Notes: generated by a model from the letters alone, not told the origin. Shown: positions 1 through 7,412, counted from the first letter of the stretch. The stretch: 11,164 nt of DNA from Candidatus Onthocola stercoravium (GCA_018711775.1 DVHV01000065.1:1-11164), one strand, 5' to 3'. Numbers and translations are program-made.

Positions 1-23
1 AAAAATAAGGAGGAGAAAGAAAG

Positions 24-431
24 ATGAATAACGAAAATGTAAAAGAAGTAAAAAACTCAAAAAATAGATTTGAATTAGATGGTAATGTTGCTAATATTAG
101 TAATGTTTATACTAATCAAAACGGGAAGAAAATATTAAGGTTTGATTTGGCTCAAAACAACAATGGTAATACGCAATATGTTCCTATTGTTTTAAGAGGA
201 GAACTAGTTAATAGTTATGGTAATGAAATTCAAAAGGGAGACTGGATTTCAGTAAAAGGTAGAATCTCTACATATCAAAAAGATGTTGAAAGAGATGGAA
301 AAACATATAAAGATAAAGCCATAGATATTTTAGGGTTTGAAATTACTGATAGAAAAAATAATAAAGTTTATACTTCTGATGGCGATATTAGAGATTTAGA
401 AGAAAAATCTAACTCGGAAATGGAAAGATAA
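24..431 (+). CDS. SSB-like single-stranded DNA-binding protein
   Basis: A 135-residue OB-fold protein that should coat single-stranded DNA, as SSBs of conjugative elements do for the incoming strand. Residues 14-108 follow the SSB pattern: NRFELDGNVANI (first strand), a core strand LRFDLAQNN near 38-46, QYVPIVLRGELVNSYG near 51-65 (matching the IVVWGKLAE strand of bacterial SSBs), then KGDWISVKGRIST near 71-83 (the KG..V.V.GRL block) and a closing strand up to about residue 108. The tail is acidic (DLEEKSNSEMER) but short, and it lacks the canonical DDDIPF tip that recruits host repair proteins. It may therefore not dock host partners, or it may act only as a DNA shield. The start is fixed by AAGGAGG at 7-13, ten bases ahead of ATG. 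The next gene begins 2 bases after its stop. Fold assignment is good; its role in transfer is inferred from context. Confidence 0.82.
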   Translation: MNNENVKEVKNSKNRFELDGNVANISNVYTNQNGKKILRFDLAQNNNGNTQYVPIVLRGELVNSYGNEIQKGDWISVKGRISTYQKDVERDGKTYKDKAIDILGFEITDRKNNKVYTSDGDIRDLEEKSNSEMER

Positions 432-433
432 TT

Positions 434-940
434 ATGAGTAAATATCAATATAGTGTATTAAATTATTGGAATGATGGCGATGATTTATATGTTAATTATA
501 TAGTTGAGAATACAGAAACAAAGCAAAAGGCAAATGTAATAGAGTATTATGATACATCAGATATTGAGTGCGATTATAATACAGCATCAGAAGCAGAAAT
601 TGAAAAAGCATTAACAACATTGTTAGAAGAAAATGATGGAATTGAATTTAAACTACCAAAAGCAAGTGAATTAAGTCCACTATTAAGATATATTTATGAT
701 CGTGTATGTGAAAGCGAAGATAATATGTGTCATATTGATTATAATGACTGGGAAGAACTAAAAGAGGAAGAAGATTTTCTTGAAGAAGATATAAACGTAT
801 TGGAACAAGAAATAGAAAAATATAATTTACATGATTATATAACTCTTGATGATGGCGAATATAAAATTTGTGGTTATGGTGGTTTACAATGTTTTGTTAA
901 TGATGACAGAGTAAAGGAAAGTGATGAACTTGAAAGATGA
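434..940 (+). CDS. Highly acidic hypothetical protein (possible DNA mimic)
   Basis: I do not recognise this 168-residue protein. It has 46 Asp/Glu against 14 Lys/Arg, a net charge of about -32, with a dense acidic stretch at about residues 107-129 (EELKEEEDFLEEDINVLEQEIE) predicted helical. No signal peptide or membrane segment is visible. The C-terminal part (about 134-158) looks like a small beta unit with GEYKICGYGG. Size, acidity and location beside an SSB gene on a conjugative element recall ArdA-type DNA-mimic antirestriction proteins, but I see no clear ArdA sequence match, so this is only an analogy. It starts 2 bases after the SSB stop with a weak GGAAAG site and ends with TGA inside the start of the next gene, so the three genes are probably co-translated. 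Confidence 0.75.
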   Translation: MSKYQYSVLNYWNDGDDLYVNYIVENTETKQKANVIEYYDTSDIECDYNTASEAEIEKALTTLLEENDGIEFKLPKASELSPLLRYIYDRVCESEDNMCHIDYNDWEELKEEEDFLEEDINVLEQEIEKYNLHDYITLDDGEYKICGYGGLQCFVNDDRVKESDELER

Positions 941-1598
941 ATTAAAAAAAGGACAAGCCTTTATAGGTCTTGATGATAATAAATATTATTTTTTAGGTTA
1001 TGATTATGATGATCAAATCTTTTTTACAACATTAGATTTATGGAGTGATAAAGAACAAAGTTATATGACTAAGAGTAATATCTTTATTAAAGAAGTATTG
1101 GATGAAAAATCAAAAGTCATAGAAGATTGCACTTGGTACTATCAGTCTATGAAAGAATTAGATAATTCAACTATGGAAGAAAAGATAAAAAGGTGCTTGG
1201 ACATTATTAAAAATTCTAATTCTAAAGAAATAGAATTAAGACCTACTGAAATAGGTCCATTAGTACGAGGACAAGCATATAGCAAAGAATTTAATCAATA
1301 TTATGAAGTAATTGGTTTCATTATAGATAATAATATTTATTTAGATTCTGATTTAAAAGCAAAACAAAAAGGCTTTTTTGCAATATATCATTCTAACTGC
1401 GAGAATACAGTACCACTTATTTTTGAAAGAAATTTTAGTGATAAAGATAATTCATTTGATGGTAAACACTTTTTAGCTGGGAATGATGATAGAGTTGATA
1501 TAGAGGACATTGTTTGCAGTAAAGAATTAGTAAATTCTTATATGAAAGAAACCTTAACTGATAGGTTAGAAAGAAAAGATAAAGACATGATGATTTAA
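924..1598 (+). CDS. Hypothetical soluble protein, last gene of the SSB block
   Basis: An unrecognised protein of about 224 residues, with no signal peptide or membrane helix. It appears to have two related halves. Each opens with a phrase of the same kind: KKGQAFIGLDDNKYYFLGYDYDDQIFFTTLDL at the N-terminus, and VRGQAYSKEFNQYYEVIGFIIDNNIYLDSDL in the middle. The shared elements are GQA, a Y-Y pair, a GY/GF step and a following D-x-I. This suggests a duplicated beta domain. The start is uncertain: GTG 921, ATG 924 and TTG 930 are all in frame and overlap the end of the preceding gene. AAAGGA at 913-918 suits ATG 924 (5-base gap) or TTG 930 (11-base gap) and rules out GTG 921. The gene ends just before a strong terminator, so it closes this transcription unit. 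Confidence 0.72.
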   Translation: MNLKDELKKGQAFIGLDDNKYYFLGYDYDDQIFFTTLDLWSDKEQSYMTKSNIFIKEVLDEKSKVIEDCTWYYQSMKELDNSTMEEKIKRCLDIIKNSNSKEIELRPTEIGPLVRGQAYSKEFNQYYEVIGFIIDNNIYLDSDLKAKQKGFFAIYHSNCENTVPLIFERNFSDKDNSFDGKHFLAGNDDRVDIEDIVCSKELVNSYMKETLTDRLERKDKDMMI

Positions 1599-1605
1599 AA
1601 AGTTG

Positions 1606-1647
1606 CTGTGTAGTTATTGAATTTTTTTGATAACTACACAGTTTTTT
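1606..1647 (+). terminator. Intrinsic terminator after the SSB block
   Basis: A perfect 12-bp stem (CTGTGTAGTTAT at 1606-1617, ATAACTACACAG at 1630-1641) with a 12-base loop is followed at once by six T residues (1642-1647). It lies 7 bases after the preceding stop and about 15 bases before the ribosome binding site of the next gene. No convincing promoter fits between it and that gene, so the downstream conjugation genes are either expressed by read-through or use a promoter I cannot see. Confidence 0.9.
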
Positions 1648-1675
1648 ATTATAGATAAAAGAAAGGGTGAGTGTA

Positions 1676-1954
1676 ATGAATAGATTAAATGTATTAACAA
1701 TTAAGCAATTAGAAGGTGGAACATATACCATTGATACTGTTTTAAATGTAATAAAACAAATAACTGACTGGGCTTTAGCAGTAGGAATATCCCTAGCTGG
1801 TATTGCACTCGTTGTAAGTTTCATTATGTATGCAGTAGTAGATGTAGATCAAAAGCCTAGAGTAAAAACAAGAATTTTACAGACTTTACTTGGTATATTT
1901 GGAATAATTTTAGCCATTTCATTAGTTAATATTATTATTAAATTATTTACATAG
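1676..1954 (+). CDS. Small two-helix membrane protein, VirB2/Maff2-position conjugation protein
   Basis: This 92-residue protein has two hydrophobic helices, at about residues 33-54 (WALAVGISLAGIALVVSFIM) and 69-90 (QTLLGIFGIILAISLVNIII). A short charged loop between them (DVDQKPRVKTR) would face the cytoplasm. This is the layout of VirB2/TrbC pilin-like and Maff2-family proteins, which sit as the first gene before the VirB6, PrgI and VirB4 genes in Tn1549-like elements, exactly as here. Its likely role is a pilin-like or channel subunit in the membrane. A classical cleavable signal peptide is not evident, because the first 30 residues are polar. ATG 1676 is chosen over an in-frame GTG at 1667 because AAAGGG at 1662-1667 lies 8 bases before the ATG and overlaps the GTG. 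The family call rests on topology and gene order more than on sequence. Confidence 0.72.
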   Translation: MNRLNVLTIKQLEGGTYTIDTVLNVIKQITDWALAVGISLAGIALVVSFIMYAVVDVDQKPRVKTRILQTLLGIFGIILAISLVNIIIKLFT

Positions 1955-1965
1955 GTGTTTAATTT

Positions 1966-3354
1966 ATGATGACTAAAGTTTTTGATTTGTTAAGAAGTTT
2001 AGGCTGGTATTTAGTTAGTTTTATATATGACTTAATTGATGGACTTCTACAAATAATTAAAGAATTAAATGCTTTTGATATAATTAATTCATTATCAAAT
2101 AATCAAACATTTAGGAATTTATATACTGGAGCAATGGCTATTGCTGTAACATTATTTGCACTTTTTATCGTGTGGAGATTTGTAAATAAACTACTAGATC
2201 CAGATGAAGAAACAACTTTTAAAATGATAATAATGGAAGCAGTAAAATGTGGAACGCTTATTATGATGTCCACATTTTTATTTGTTCAAGTATCTAATTT
2301 TTCTATTACTCTATCGAACTATACAGGAAATATTTTTGAAACAAATAGTAATTCAAAGATGAGTGATTCAATGCTTACTATGTTTATTTCATATAGAGAT
2401 GGTTATAAAAATAGTGATAAGTTTAATGAAAGTAAGAGTATATCGGAATTAGTGAATAACGGTTCGTTTGATAGTGATGAGTTATATTTATCAAAATATG
2501 TAACAAAATCGAGAGTAATATTGTCTGATGAAAAAGATTATAAATATGAAATTAATTGGATTATGGCAGTAATAAGTGGAGGCTTTTTCTTATATAGTTT
2601 ATTCTTTGCAGGTATTATGTTAGGCAGAAGACAAATTGAATTTTTATTTTTGTTTTCAATAGCACCAATTGTTTTTGCAACTAGTGTTTGTAATAAACAA
2701 CGAAGGGGAGCAGTAATAGAACAACTGGTTTCTTTAGCACTTCAAAGTGCAGTTGTTATGCTAATTGTTAGTTTAACTGTAATGGTAATGCAAGAAATTA
2801 ATGTTACAAAATTCTTTGATAATACATTTATGAATATAACGACAAAATCATTGCTTTATTTAGGTTGTGCAACATTTATTATGACTGGTAGTCAAGTTAT
2901 CAATAGATTTATAGGAAGTAATGTAAGTGCAGCGAGTGGTAGAGAACAATTAATGTCATTAATGGGTTATGGAAAAATGGCAGGTATTGGAGCAACACTT
3001 GGTGCTGGTGCAACTTTAGGAGGAGCTCTTTTAGGAACTGGTCTTGCAATGAAAGGTGGAAAAGCAGTAGGCTCTCACGCATTATCTCAAGCAGGAATTG
3101 CTTTAGGAACAATGGGAACAGTTGATCCAGCAAGTGGACAAACTCCGAATAGAATGCAAAGATTTGCTAGTGCTATGGGATCAAGAATGTATGCAACAGG
3201 TCAAAGAATGGGAGGAAAATCAACTGGTAATAAGTTTAGTGCAAGTGATGCATTTATGAATGCAGGAGCAAGTAGTTTGCATAACACGGTAAGAAGAGTA
3301 ATGCCACGAGCTAGTTATAATACTTCTTATTATAGAAGAAGAAATATGATATAA
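1966..3354 (+). CDS. VirB6/TrbL-like polytopic conjugation channel protein
   Basis: A 462-residue inner-membrane protein that probably forms part of the DNA translocation channel of the type IV secretion system. Hydrophobic segments are visible near residues 10-31, 52-71, 86-109, 198-219, 223-242, 255-275 and 293-310. A polar loop lies at about 118-195, presumably outside. The C-terminal tail (about 320-462) is rich in Gly, Ala, Met and Arg: first a glycine-alanine stretch (GIGATLGAGATLGGALLG near 340-357), then a basic end (YNTSYYRRRNMI). Such low-complexity cytoplasmic tails are typical of VirB6/TrbL proteins of Firmicutes elements. ATG 1966 or ATG 1969 could be the start. The only upstream site is a weak AGGTG at 1953-1957, so translation may be coupled to the previous gene, which ends 11 bases upstream. 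The stop codon overlaps the AAGGAGG of the next gene. Confidence 0.82.
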   Translation: MMTKVFDLLRSLGWYLVSFIYDLIDGLLQIIKELNAFDIINSLSNNQTFRNLYTGAMAIAVTLFALFIVWRFVNKLLDPDEETTFKMIIMEAVKCGTLIMMSTFLFVQVSNFSITLSNYTGNIFETNSNSKMSDSMLTMFISYRDGYKNSDKFNESKSISELVNNGSFDSDELYLSKYVTKSRVILSDEKDYKYEINWIMAVISGGFFLYSLFFAGIMLGRRQIEFLFLFSIAPIVFATSVCNKQRRGAVIEQLVSLALQSAVVMLIVSLTVMVMQEINVTKFFDNTFMNITTKSLLYLGCATFIMTGSQVINRFIGSNVSAASGREQLMSLMGYGKMAGIGATLGAGATLGGALLGTGLAMKGGKAVGSHALSQAGIALGTMGTVDPASGQTPNRMQRFASAMGSRMYATGQRMGGKSTGNKFSASDAFMNAGASSLHNTVRRVMPRASYNTSYYRRRNMI

Positions 3355-3367
3355 GGAGGCAATATAT

Positions 3368-3670
3368 ATGTATATAACAGTAAAGTCAATTAAGAGAAAT
3401 TTAGGTTTTAAAGGAATAGAAGTATCTGACATTATAATTGCTTTACCAATATTAATCTTATTTATAATTTTATTTTGTTTTACACCATTAAAAATACCAT
3501 CAATAGTAGGTCTAATGATTGGTATTTTTTGTTTATTACCAGTTAATGTAAGTAAGAAAAATAGAATGTATAAAGTAATTGGATTAATGTTTAAATACTT
3601 ATTTAAAAACAAATATTATGTATATCAAAAGAAAGGAGCAGTGAATAATCTTGAAGAATCAGAAAACTAA
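3368..3670 (+). CDS. PrgI family (VirB3-like) membrane protein
   Basis: This 100-residue protein has two adjacent membrane helices at about 21-39 (DIIIALPILILFIILFCF) and 43-61 (IPSIVGLMIGIFCLLPVNV), followed by a basic region ending in KNKYYVYQKKG. This hairpin, with its aromatic-basic tail and its position directly ahead of virB4, is the hallmark of PrgI-family proteins. They occupy the VirB3 position in Gram-positive type IV secretion systems and are thought to anchor or assemble the VirB4 ATPase at the membrane. A perfect AAGGAGG at 3353-3359 overlaps the preceding stop and sits 8 bases before ATG. The 3' end overlaps the virB4 start by 20 bases, which suggests translational coupling. The family call is strong from topology, tail motif and gene order. 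Confidence 0.87.
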   Translation: MYITVKSIKRNLGFKGIEVSDIIIALPILILFIILFCFTPLKIPSIVGLMIGIFCLLPVNVSKKNRMYKVIGLMFKYLFKNKYYVYQKKGAVNNLEESEN

Positions 3671-6158
3671 AGAAGAAAAGCGAAAAAATAAAGAACATAA
3701 AGTTATTGAAAAATTTGTAAAGAAAAAGCCAAATGTAAAACAAAAGTATATCACAAAGGGTGTCTTAAAAAGAAAGTTTAAAAATGCTCAAATTTTTACA
3801 AACGCAGAAGCAGTTCAAGATAATGGTATTATAAAACTTCGTGATAATAATTATGCAAGAGTTTTCTCGGTTGATGCTATTGATTTGTCTTTAACTTCGA
3901 ATCAACAAAAACAAAACTTTTTTAATCAGCTAAAATATCTTTATCAATTAAAAGGTTTGAATTTGAGAATATATAAGTTAGATGATAAAATTGATCTCAA
4001 TGCTAATAAGGACTATTATATAAAATTGATGGAAGAATTTTCTTCTGATGAAGAAAAACAAATCTTTTTAAAAGAAAGATATGATAGATTAGAAATATTA
4101 GAAGAACAAAACCTTACCACTACTAGTAGGTATTATTTTGTTATAGTTAGTGATAATGATAAAGCATTAGAGCATATATCAGAAGAAGTGAAAATACATT
4201 GTTATAACATGACACCTAGATTAAATATTCAAACTATTACAAATAAACTAGAAATATATCAGTTTTTAGTAAATTTATATTTATCAAATGCAAATATAGA
4301 ACAATTGATGTGGAGTGATTTAGTTGAACTAATCTCTCCTTTTTTTCTTAATGAAACAATGGGTGTTATAAAAGCAGATGACAATGAAATACAGGTACTT
4401 ACTATAAAAAGATTACCACCATTTATAGATGAGTTGTTTTTTGAAGAACTATTTAATGTACCTGATACGAGATGTTGTATTCATATTAAAGATACAATAC
4501 CAACAGAAGAATTAGTAAGAAGATTAGATAGTAATTATGAGTTTTTGATGTCAGAAAGAAGTACAACAAGAAAATTATCTGATGCTACTCAAATGGACGC
4601 TGAAAGAGAGAATTTTCAAGCATTGATGACTCAAATTAAAAATGGAGACGAAAAGATTAAAGAAGTTGATTTTATTATTGTTATAAGTGGTAATAGAAAA
4701 CAACGAGAAGAAAAAATAAAGGAATTAAGAAAAATTGCTGATGTATTTCAAATTAAACTAGATGTTCCTAGAATGAGGCAGATGGAAGGATGGCAATCAT
4801 TTGATATAACTAAAAATGGTTTTGAAGATTATCATAATTATCTTCCCAGTTTAACTTTATCAGCATCTTTTCCTCTTACAATAACTAATTTTAATGATGA
4901 AACTGGTTATATGTTAGGAACTGATATTCATACGGCTTTACCAACTATTTTTGATTTATTTCATAAAGATGCGACTAGACCATCAAGTAATTTAGCAATA
5001 ATTGCATCAACTGGTGGTGGTAAAAGTTTTACATTAAAGAAAATAATAATCAATGAAATAAATAGAGGCAATGCTTGTTTTTTGTTTGATGCAGAAGGAG
5101 AATATGAAAAATTAGTTAGAAAAAACAAAGGGGAATATATTGATATGTATTCTTCTAGTGGTGGAATTATAAACCCACTACAAGTTAGATTTCTTCCTAG
5201 TGATAAAGAAGAAAAAGATGATAGTAATGTTAATTCTATAAATTACGAAGACTGTCCTTTAGCAAAACATTTAGGATCACTTGAAACTTTTATTAAATGT
5301 GCATTTGAAGAAATAAAAGAAAGTGAAGTTGTTGTAATGCTTGATATGATAGAAAAATTATATAAACGCTTTGGTATAACAAAGAACACTAAAATATCAA
5401 GACTAGAAAAACTAGAAAATACAGATTATCCAATATTTACAGATTTAATAGAATTTTTACCAGACTATCGTAATATGATTACAAACCCAGAACAATTAAA
5501 GATAGTAGATAAATTAGAAATACTATTAGATAGATTTAAGGTTGGTACTGATGCAATGTTATTCAATGGTTATACTTCTGTAAATCTTGATTCTGATTTA
5601 ATTGCGTTTAATGTTAAAGATTTACTATATAGTAAAAATAAAAGAATTATTACAACACAATTAGTAAATCTACTTACTTATTTAAATAACATTATTGTTA
5701 GAAATAAGATTATAAATGATAAGAAAAATAATACAAAAAGAATTAAAAATATAGCAGTTATTGTAGATGAGTTTCATTTATATTTAAAAAATACTGACAG
5801 TGAAGTATTACTAACGTTTGAACAAATAGCAAGAAGAATTAGAAAGTATCATGGTGCATTTATACCAGCAACACAAAGTATTCATGACTTTTTAGGAGAT
5901 GATGACTCTGTTAGAAGTGCGACTGCAATTTTCAATAACTGTCAATATCAGTTAGTAGGAATGTTAAAAGAAGATGATTTAACAACTTATTTAAAACTAT
6001 TCTATCAAAACCCATTAACGGATACTCAAAAAGAATTTTTAATACAAGCAGAGATGGGAGAGTTTTTACTTACTATTAATTCGAAAAATAGAATTAGAAT
6101 TAAGATAATTGCAACTCCGATTGAAATAGAATTGATGGGAGAAGAATTAAAAACATGA
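3651..6158 (+). CDS. VirB4-family conjugation ATPase
   Basis: An 835-residue cytoplasmic ATPase that powers assembly of, and transport through, the type IV secretion channel (VirB4/TraE/TrbE family; about 800 residues is usual). The N-terminal half (about 40-400) is the less conserved membrane-associating domain. The C-terminal RecA-like domain has Walker A ASTGGGKS at residues 452-459 and Walker B IAVIVDEFH with D706 and E707. It also has the ARRIRKYHG..PATQSIHDFLG block, which contains the motif-3-like glutamine, and the late NPLTDTQKEFLIQAEMGEFLL region. All key residues appear intact. The start is TTG 3651 with AAAGGAG at 3632-3638, 12 bases upstream and inside the PrgI gene. No upstream ATG in this frame competes. 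The first 35 residues are very basic. Its stop overlaps the next start as ATGA, so the following small gene is coupled to it. Confidence 0.96.
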   Translation: MKNQKTKEEKRKNKEHKVIEKFVKKKPNVKQKYITKGVLKRKFKNAQIFTNAEAVQDNGIIKLRDNNYARVFSVDAIDLSLTSNQQKQNFFNQLKYLYQLKGLNLRIYKLDDKIDLNANKDYYIKLMEEFSSDEEKQIFLKERYDRLEILEEQNLTTTSRYYFVIVSDNDKALEHISEEVKIHCYNMTPRLNIQTITNKLEIYQFLVNLYLSNANIEQLMWSDLVELISPFFLNETMGVIKADDNEIQVLTIKRLPPFIDELFFEELFNVPDTRCCIHIKDTIPTEELVRRLDSNYEFLMSERSTTRKLSDATQMDAERENFQALMTQIKNGDEKIKEVDFIIVISGNRKQREEKIKELRKIADVFQIKLDVPRMRQMEGWQSFDITKNGFEDYHNYLPSLTLSASFPLTITNFNDETGYMLGTDIHTALPTIFDLFHKDATRPSSNLAIIASTGGGKSFTLKKIIINEINRGNACFLFDAEGEYEKLVRKNKGEYIDMYSSSGGIINPLQVRFLPSDKEEKDDSNVNSINYEDCPLAKHLGSLETFIKCAFEEIKESEVVVMLDMIEKLYKRFGITKNTKISRLEKLENTDYPIFTDLIEFLPDYRNMITNPEQLKIVDKLEILLDRFKVGTDAMLFNGYTSVNLDSDLIAFNVKDLLYSKNKRIITTQLVNLLTYLNNIIVRNKIINDKKNNTKRIKNIAVIVDEFHLYLKNTDSEVLLTFEQIARRIRKYHGAFIPATQSIHDFLGDDDSVRSATAIFNNCQYQLVGMLKEDDLTTYLKLFYQNPLTDTQKEFLIQAEMGEFLLTINSKNRIRIKIIATPIEIELMGEELKT

Positions 6159-6337
6159 AAAAAGAAAGCACAAAAAGATTAAGGGAAAGATTTAAAGAAA
6201 AATATTTTGATGAATTTAATGATCCAAACGAGTCTTTTATGGATTTCTTGCTTGATTTAATTCCGAAGAAAATATTATTAGAAGTTTTATCAAAGAAAGG
6301 TAATTATTACTTGTCTTTATTTAATAAATATAAATAA
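6155..6337 (+). CDS. Small hypothetical protein between virB4 and the M23 peptidase
   Basis: This 60-residue protein is not one I recognise. It overlaps virB4 by 4 bases (ATGA) and the peptidase gene by 1 base (TAATG), so it is embedded in a chain of translational coupling, which strongly supports that it is real. It has no membrane helix. The first 20 residues are basic (KRLRERFKEKYF), a short acidic patch follows (DEFNDPNES), and residues 28-47 (FMDFLLDLIPKKILLEVLSK) could form an amphipathic helix. Placed between the VirB4 ATPase and the wall peptidase, it could be a small assembly factor, but nothing in the sequence proves this. No separate ribosome binding site is obvious; the purine-rich GGGAGAAG around 6138 may serve. 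Confidence 0.68.
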   Translation: MKKESTKRLRERFKEKYFDEFNDPNESFMDFLLDLIPKKILLEVLSKKGNYYLSLFNKYK

Positions 6338-7260
6338 TGCAGAAGAAAAAGAAAAATTTTATTTTAAAAATAATTGGTGGGAGTACCATCTTATCAGTTG
6401 CATTTGCATTAGTAATTTTAATATCTGTGTTAATGATTTTTGATTTTTTTGGAACAAAACTGACAGAAGAAAAGGTCGATCACAATGAAGAATATGCTGA
6501 TGCTTATACTAATGCACTTAATAAATATTTAAAAGATGGTTATGTTCCTTTACAGAGATTATTATATTTTCATTTGGAAGATACATCATTAACACTAGAA
6601 GTTTTATATTCTATGAATTTAAATAAAGAGAGTAAAGTCGCAAGAGAAATCCAAAATGTATGTGAAGATCAGAGAGTAAAAAATATGACTGCTTGTAGCG
6701 ATACAAATATAAAAGAAAATGAAAATTACTTAACAGTTAGTACAGGACATTTTAATTTTCCTTTAAAAGATGAATTTACTGTAACAAGTTTTTTTAATCA
6801 GGAAAGAACAATTTATGGAGAAAGTAATAGACATAATGGTTGGGATTTAGCAACACCAGCACAAACTCCAGTATATTCTGTATGTTCTGGTACAGTTGAA
6901 AAAGTAAACTTTACTCAAGATAAAAATATACCTTATGATCAGAGTGGTAATAGTGTTGGTAATACAATTACTATAAAATGTGATGAAGATTATGCAGAAA
7001 CTTATTATGTAATATTCGCACATCTTTATCCTAATAGTGCAAAAGTAAAGGAAGGAGACATAGTAAATCATTGGACACAAGTTGCAAGTGTAGGAACAAC
7101 TGGCTATTCAACTGGTAATCATTTACATTATCAAGTAGAAGATGAAAACAGGAAATTAGTTGATGGTATGCAGTTAATTGATTTTACGTTAAGCAGTCCA
7201 TCCGATTTTAATGATTTTCAAAATCCTAATGAAGGTTTTAAGCCACCTTTTCCTAATTAA
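6337..7260 (+). CDS. Membrane-anchored M23 (LytM-type) peptidase of the conjugation system
   Basis: A 307-residue cell-wall endopeptidase that probably opens peptidoglycan so the conjugation channel can cross it (the VirB1-like role). After a basic start (MQKKKKNF), one membrane helix spans about residues 10-38. A linker holds a possible disulfide pair (C109, C120). The M23 domain (about 137-285) shows the first zinc ligands H166 and D170 in HNGWD, the conserved FAHL with H229, and the catalytic H262-x-H264 in GNHLHYQV, so it should be active. The C-terminus is proline and asparagine rich (QNPNEGFKPPFPN). Tn1549-like systems usually carry an NlpC/P60 or CHAP enzyme with a lysozyme domain here; this one has a lone M23 domain. 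Its ATG shares one base with the previous stop, and it is the last gene before the terminator. Confidence 0.92.
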   Translation: MQKKKKNFILKIIGGSTILSVAFALVILISVLMIFDFFGTKLTEEKVDHNEEYADAYTNALNKYLKDGYVPLQRLLYFHLEDTSLTLEVLYSMNLNKESKVAREIQNVCEDQRVKNMTACSDTNIKENENYLTVSTGHFNFPLKDEFTVTSFFNQERTIYGESNRHNGWDLATPAQTPVYSVCSGTVEKVNFTQDKNIPYDQSGNSVGNTITIKCDEDYAETYYVIFAHLYPNSAKVKEGDIVNHWTQVASVGTTGYSTGNHLHYQVEDENRKLVDGMQLIDFTLSSPSDFNDFQNPNEGFKPPFPN

Positions 7261-7291
7261 AGGAAGCACATATTTTTAATGAATTAGTAAT

Positions 7292-7330
7292 AAGTGGTCA
7301 TTATTTATAAAATTAGTAGCCACTTTTTTT
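7292..7330 (+). terminator. Intrinsic terminator after the conjugation operon
   Basis: AAGTGG (7292-7297) pairs with CCACTT (7320-7325), followed by a run of seven T residues ending at 7330. The stem can extend inward with G-U pairs and one mismatch (AAGTGGTCATTA against TAGTAGCCACTT). It lies 31 bases after the M23 peptidase stop. The right arm carries TAGCCACTT, the same core found in the inverted repeats further downstream, so it may also be a protein-binding site. Confidence 0.72.
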
Positions 7331-7356
7331 GTTGGTATTAAAAGAAATTTTATATA
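7329..7356 (+). promoter_or_regulatory. Weak candidate promoter ahead of the mobilization region
   Basis: TTGTTG (7329-7334) and TATATA (7351-7356) are spaced by 16 bases, a poor to moderate match to a vegetative promoter. Transcription would begin near 7362, inside the left arm of the outer inverted repeat, which would suit repression by a protein bound there. The resulting leader of about 200 bases would contain all the hairpins. AT richness makes chance matches common. Confidence 0.25.
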
Positions 7357-7369
7357 TGGGTAGCCACTT
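7355..7369 (+). repeat. Left arm of outer 15-bp inverted repeat
   Basis: TATGGGTAGCCACTT, the exact reverse complement of 7530-7544. The core TAGCCACTT also occurs at 7317-7325 in the terminator stem. It could be an operator half-site for the ribbon-helix-helix protein encoded just downstream. Confidence 0.9.
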
Positions 7370-7387
7370 CTGCTTATAAAAGTAGTC

Positions 7388-7407
7388 ATTTTTGCAAGTG
7401 CAAAAAT
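7388..7407. repeat. Perfect 20-bp palindrome with 2-base centre
   Basis: ATTTTTGCA and TGCAAAAAT form 9-bp arms around AG. It is too AU-rich and has too small a loop to be a good RNA hairpin, so a protein-binding palindrome in the candidate oriT is more likely than a terminator, although a T or A run lies on both sides. Confidence 0.85.
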
Positions 7408-7412
7408 AGTAA

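Noticed and set aside
921..940. Recoding or frameshift fusion between the acidic protein and the next gene
   Set aside because: The overlap is short, has a ribosome binding site placed for a new start, and lacks a slippery heptamer; ordinary coupling explains it.
1627..1655. Promoter TTGATA-17-TATAGA overlapping the terminator
   Set aside because: The start point would fall at about 1662, on the ribosome binding site itself, leaving no usable leader; the -10 is also weak.
1435..1824. Reverse-strand reading frame of 129 codons
   Set aside because: It runs antisense across the end of the hypothetical gene, the terminator and the VirB2-position gene. Its composition is that of a shadow of AT-rich coding DNA, with no ribosome binding site or family match.
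3220..3612. Reverse-strand reading frame opposite the VirB6 and PrgI genes
   Set aside because: Both forward genes are well supported by topology, gene order and ribosome binding sites; the antisense frame has no recognisable features.
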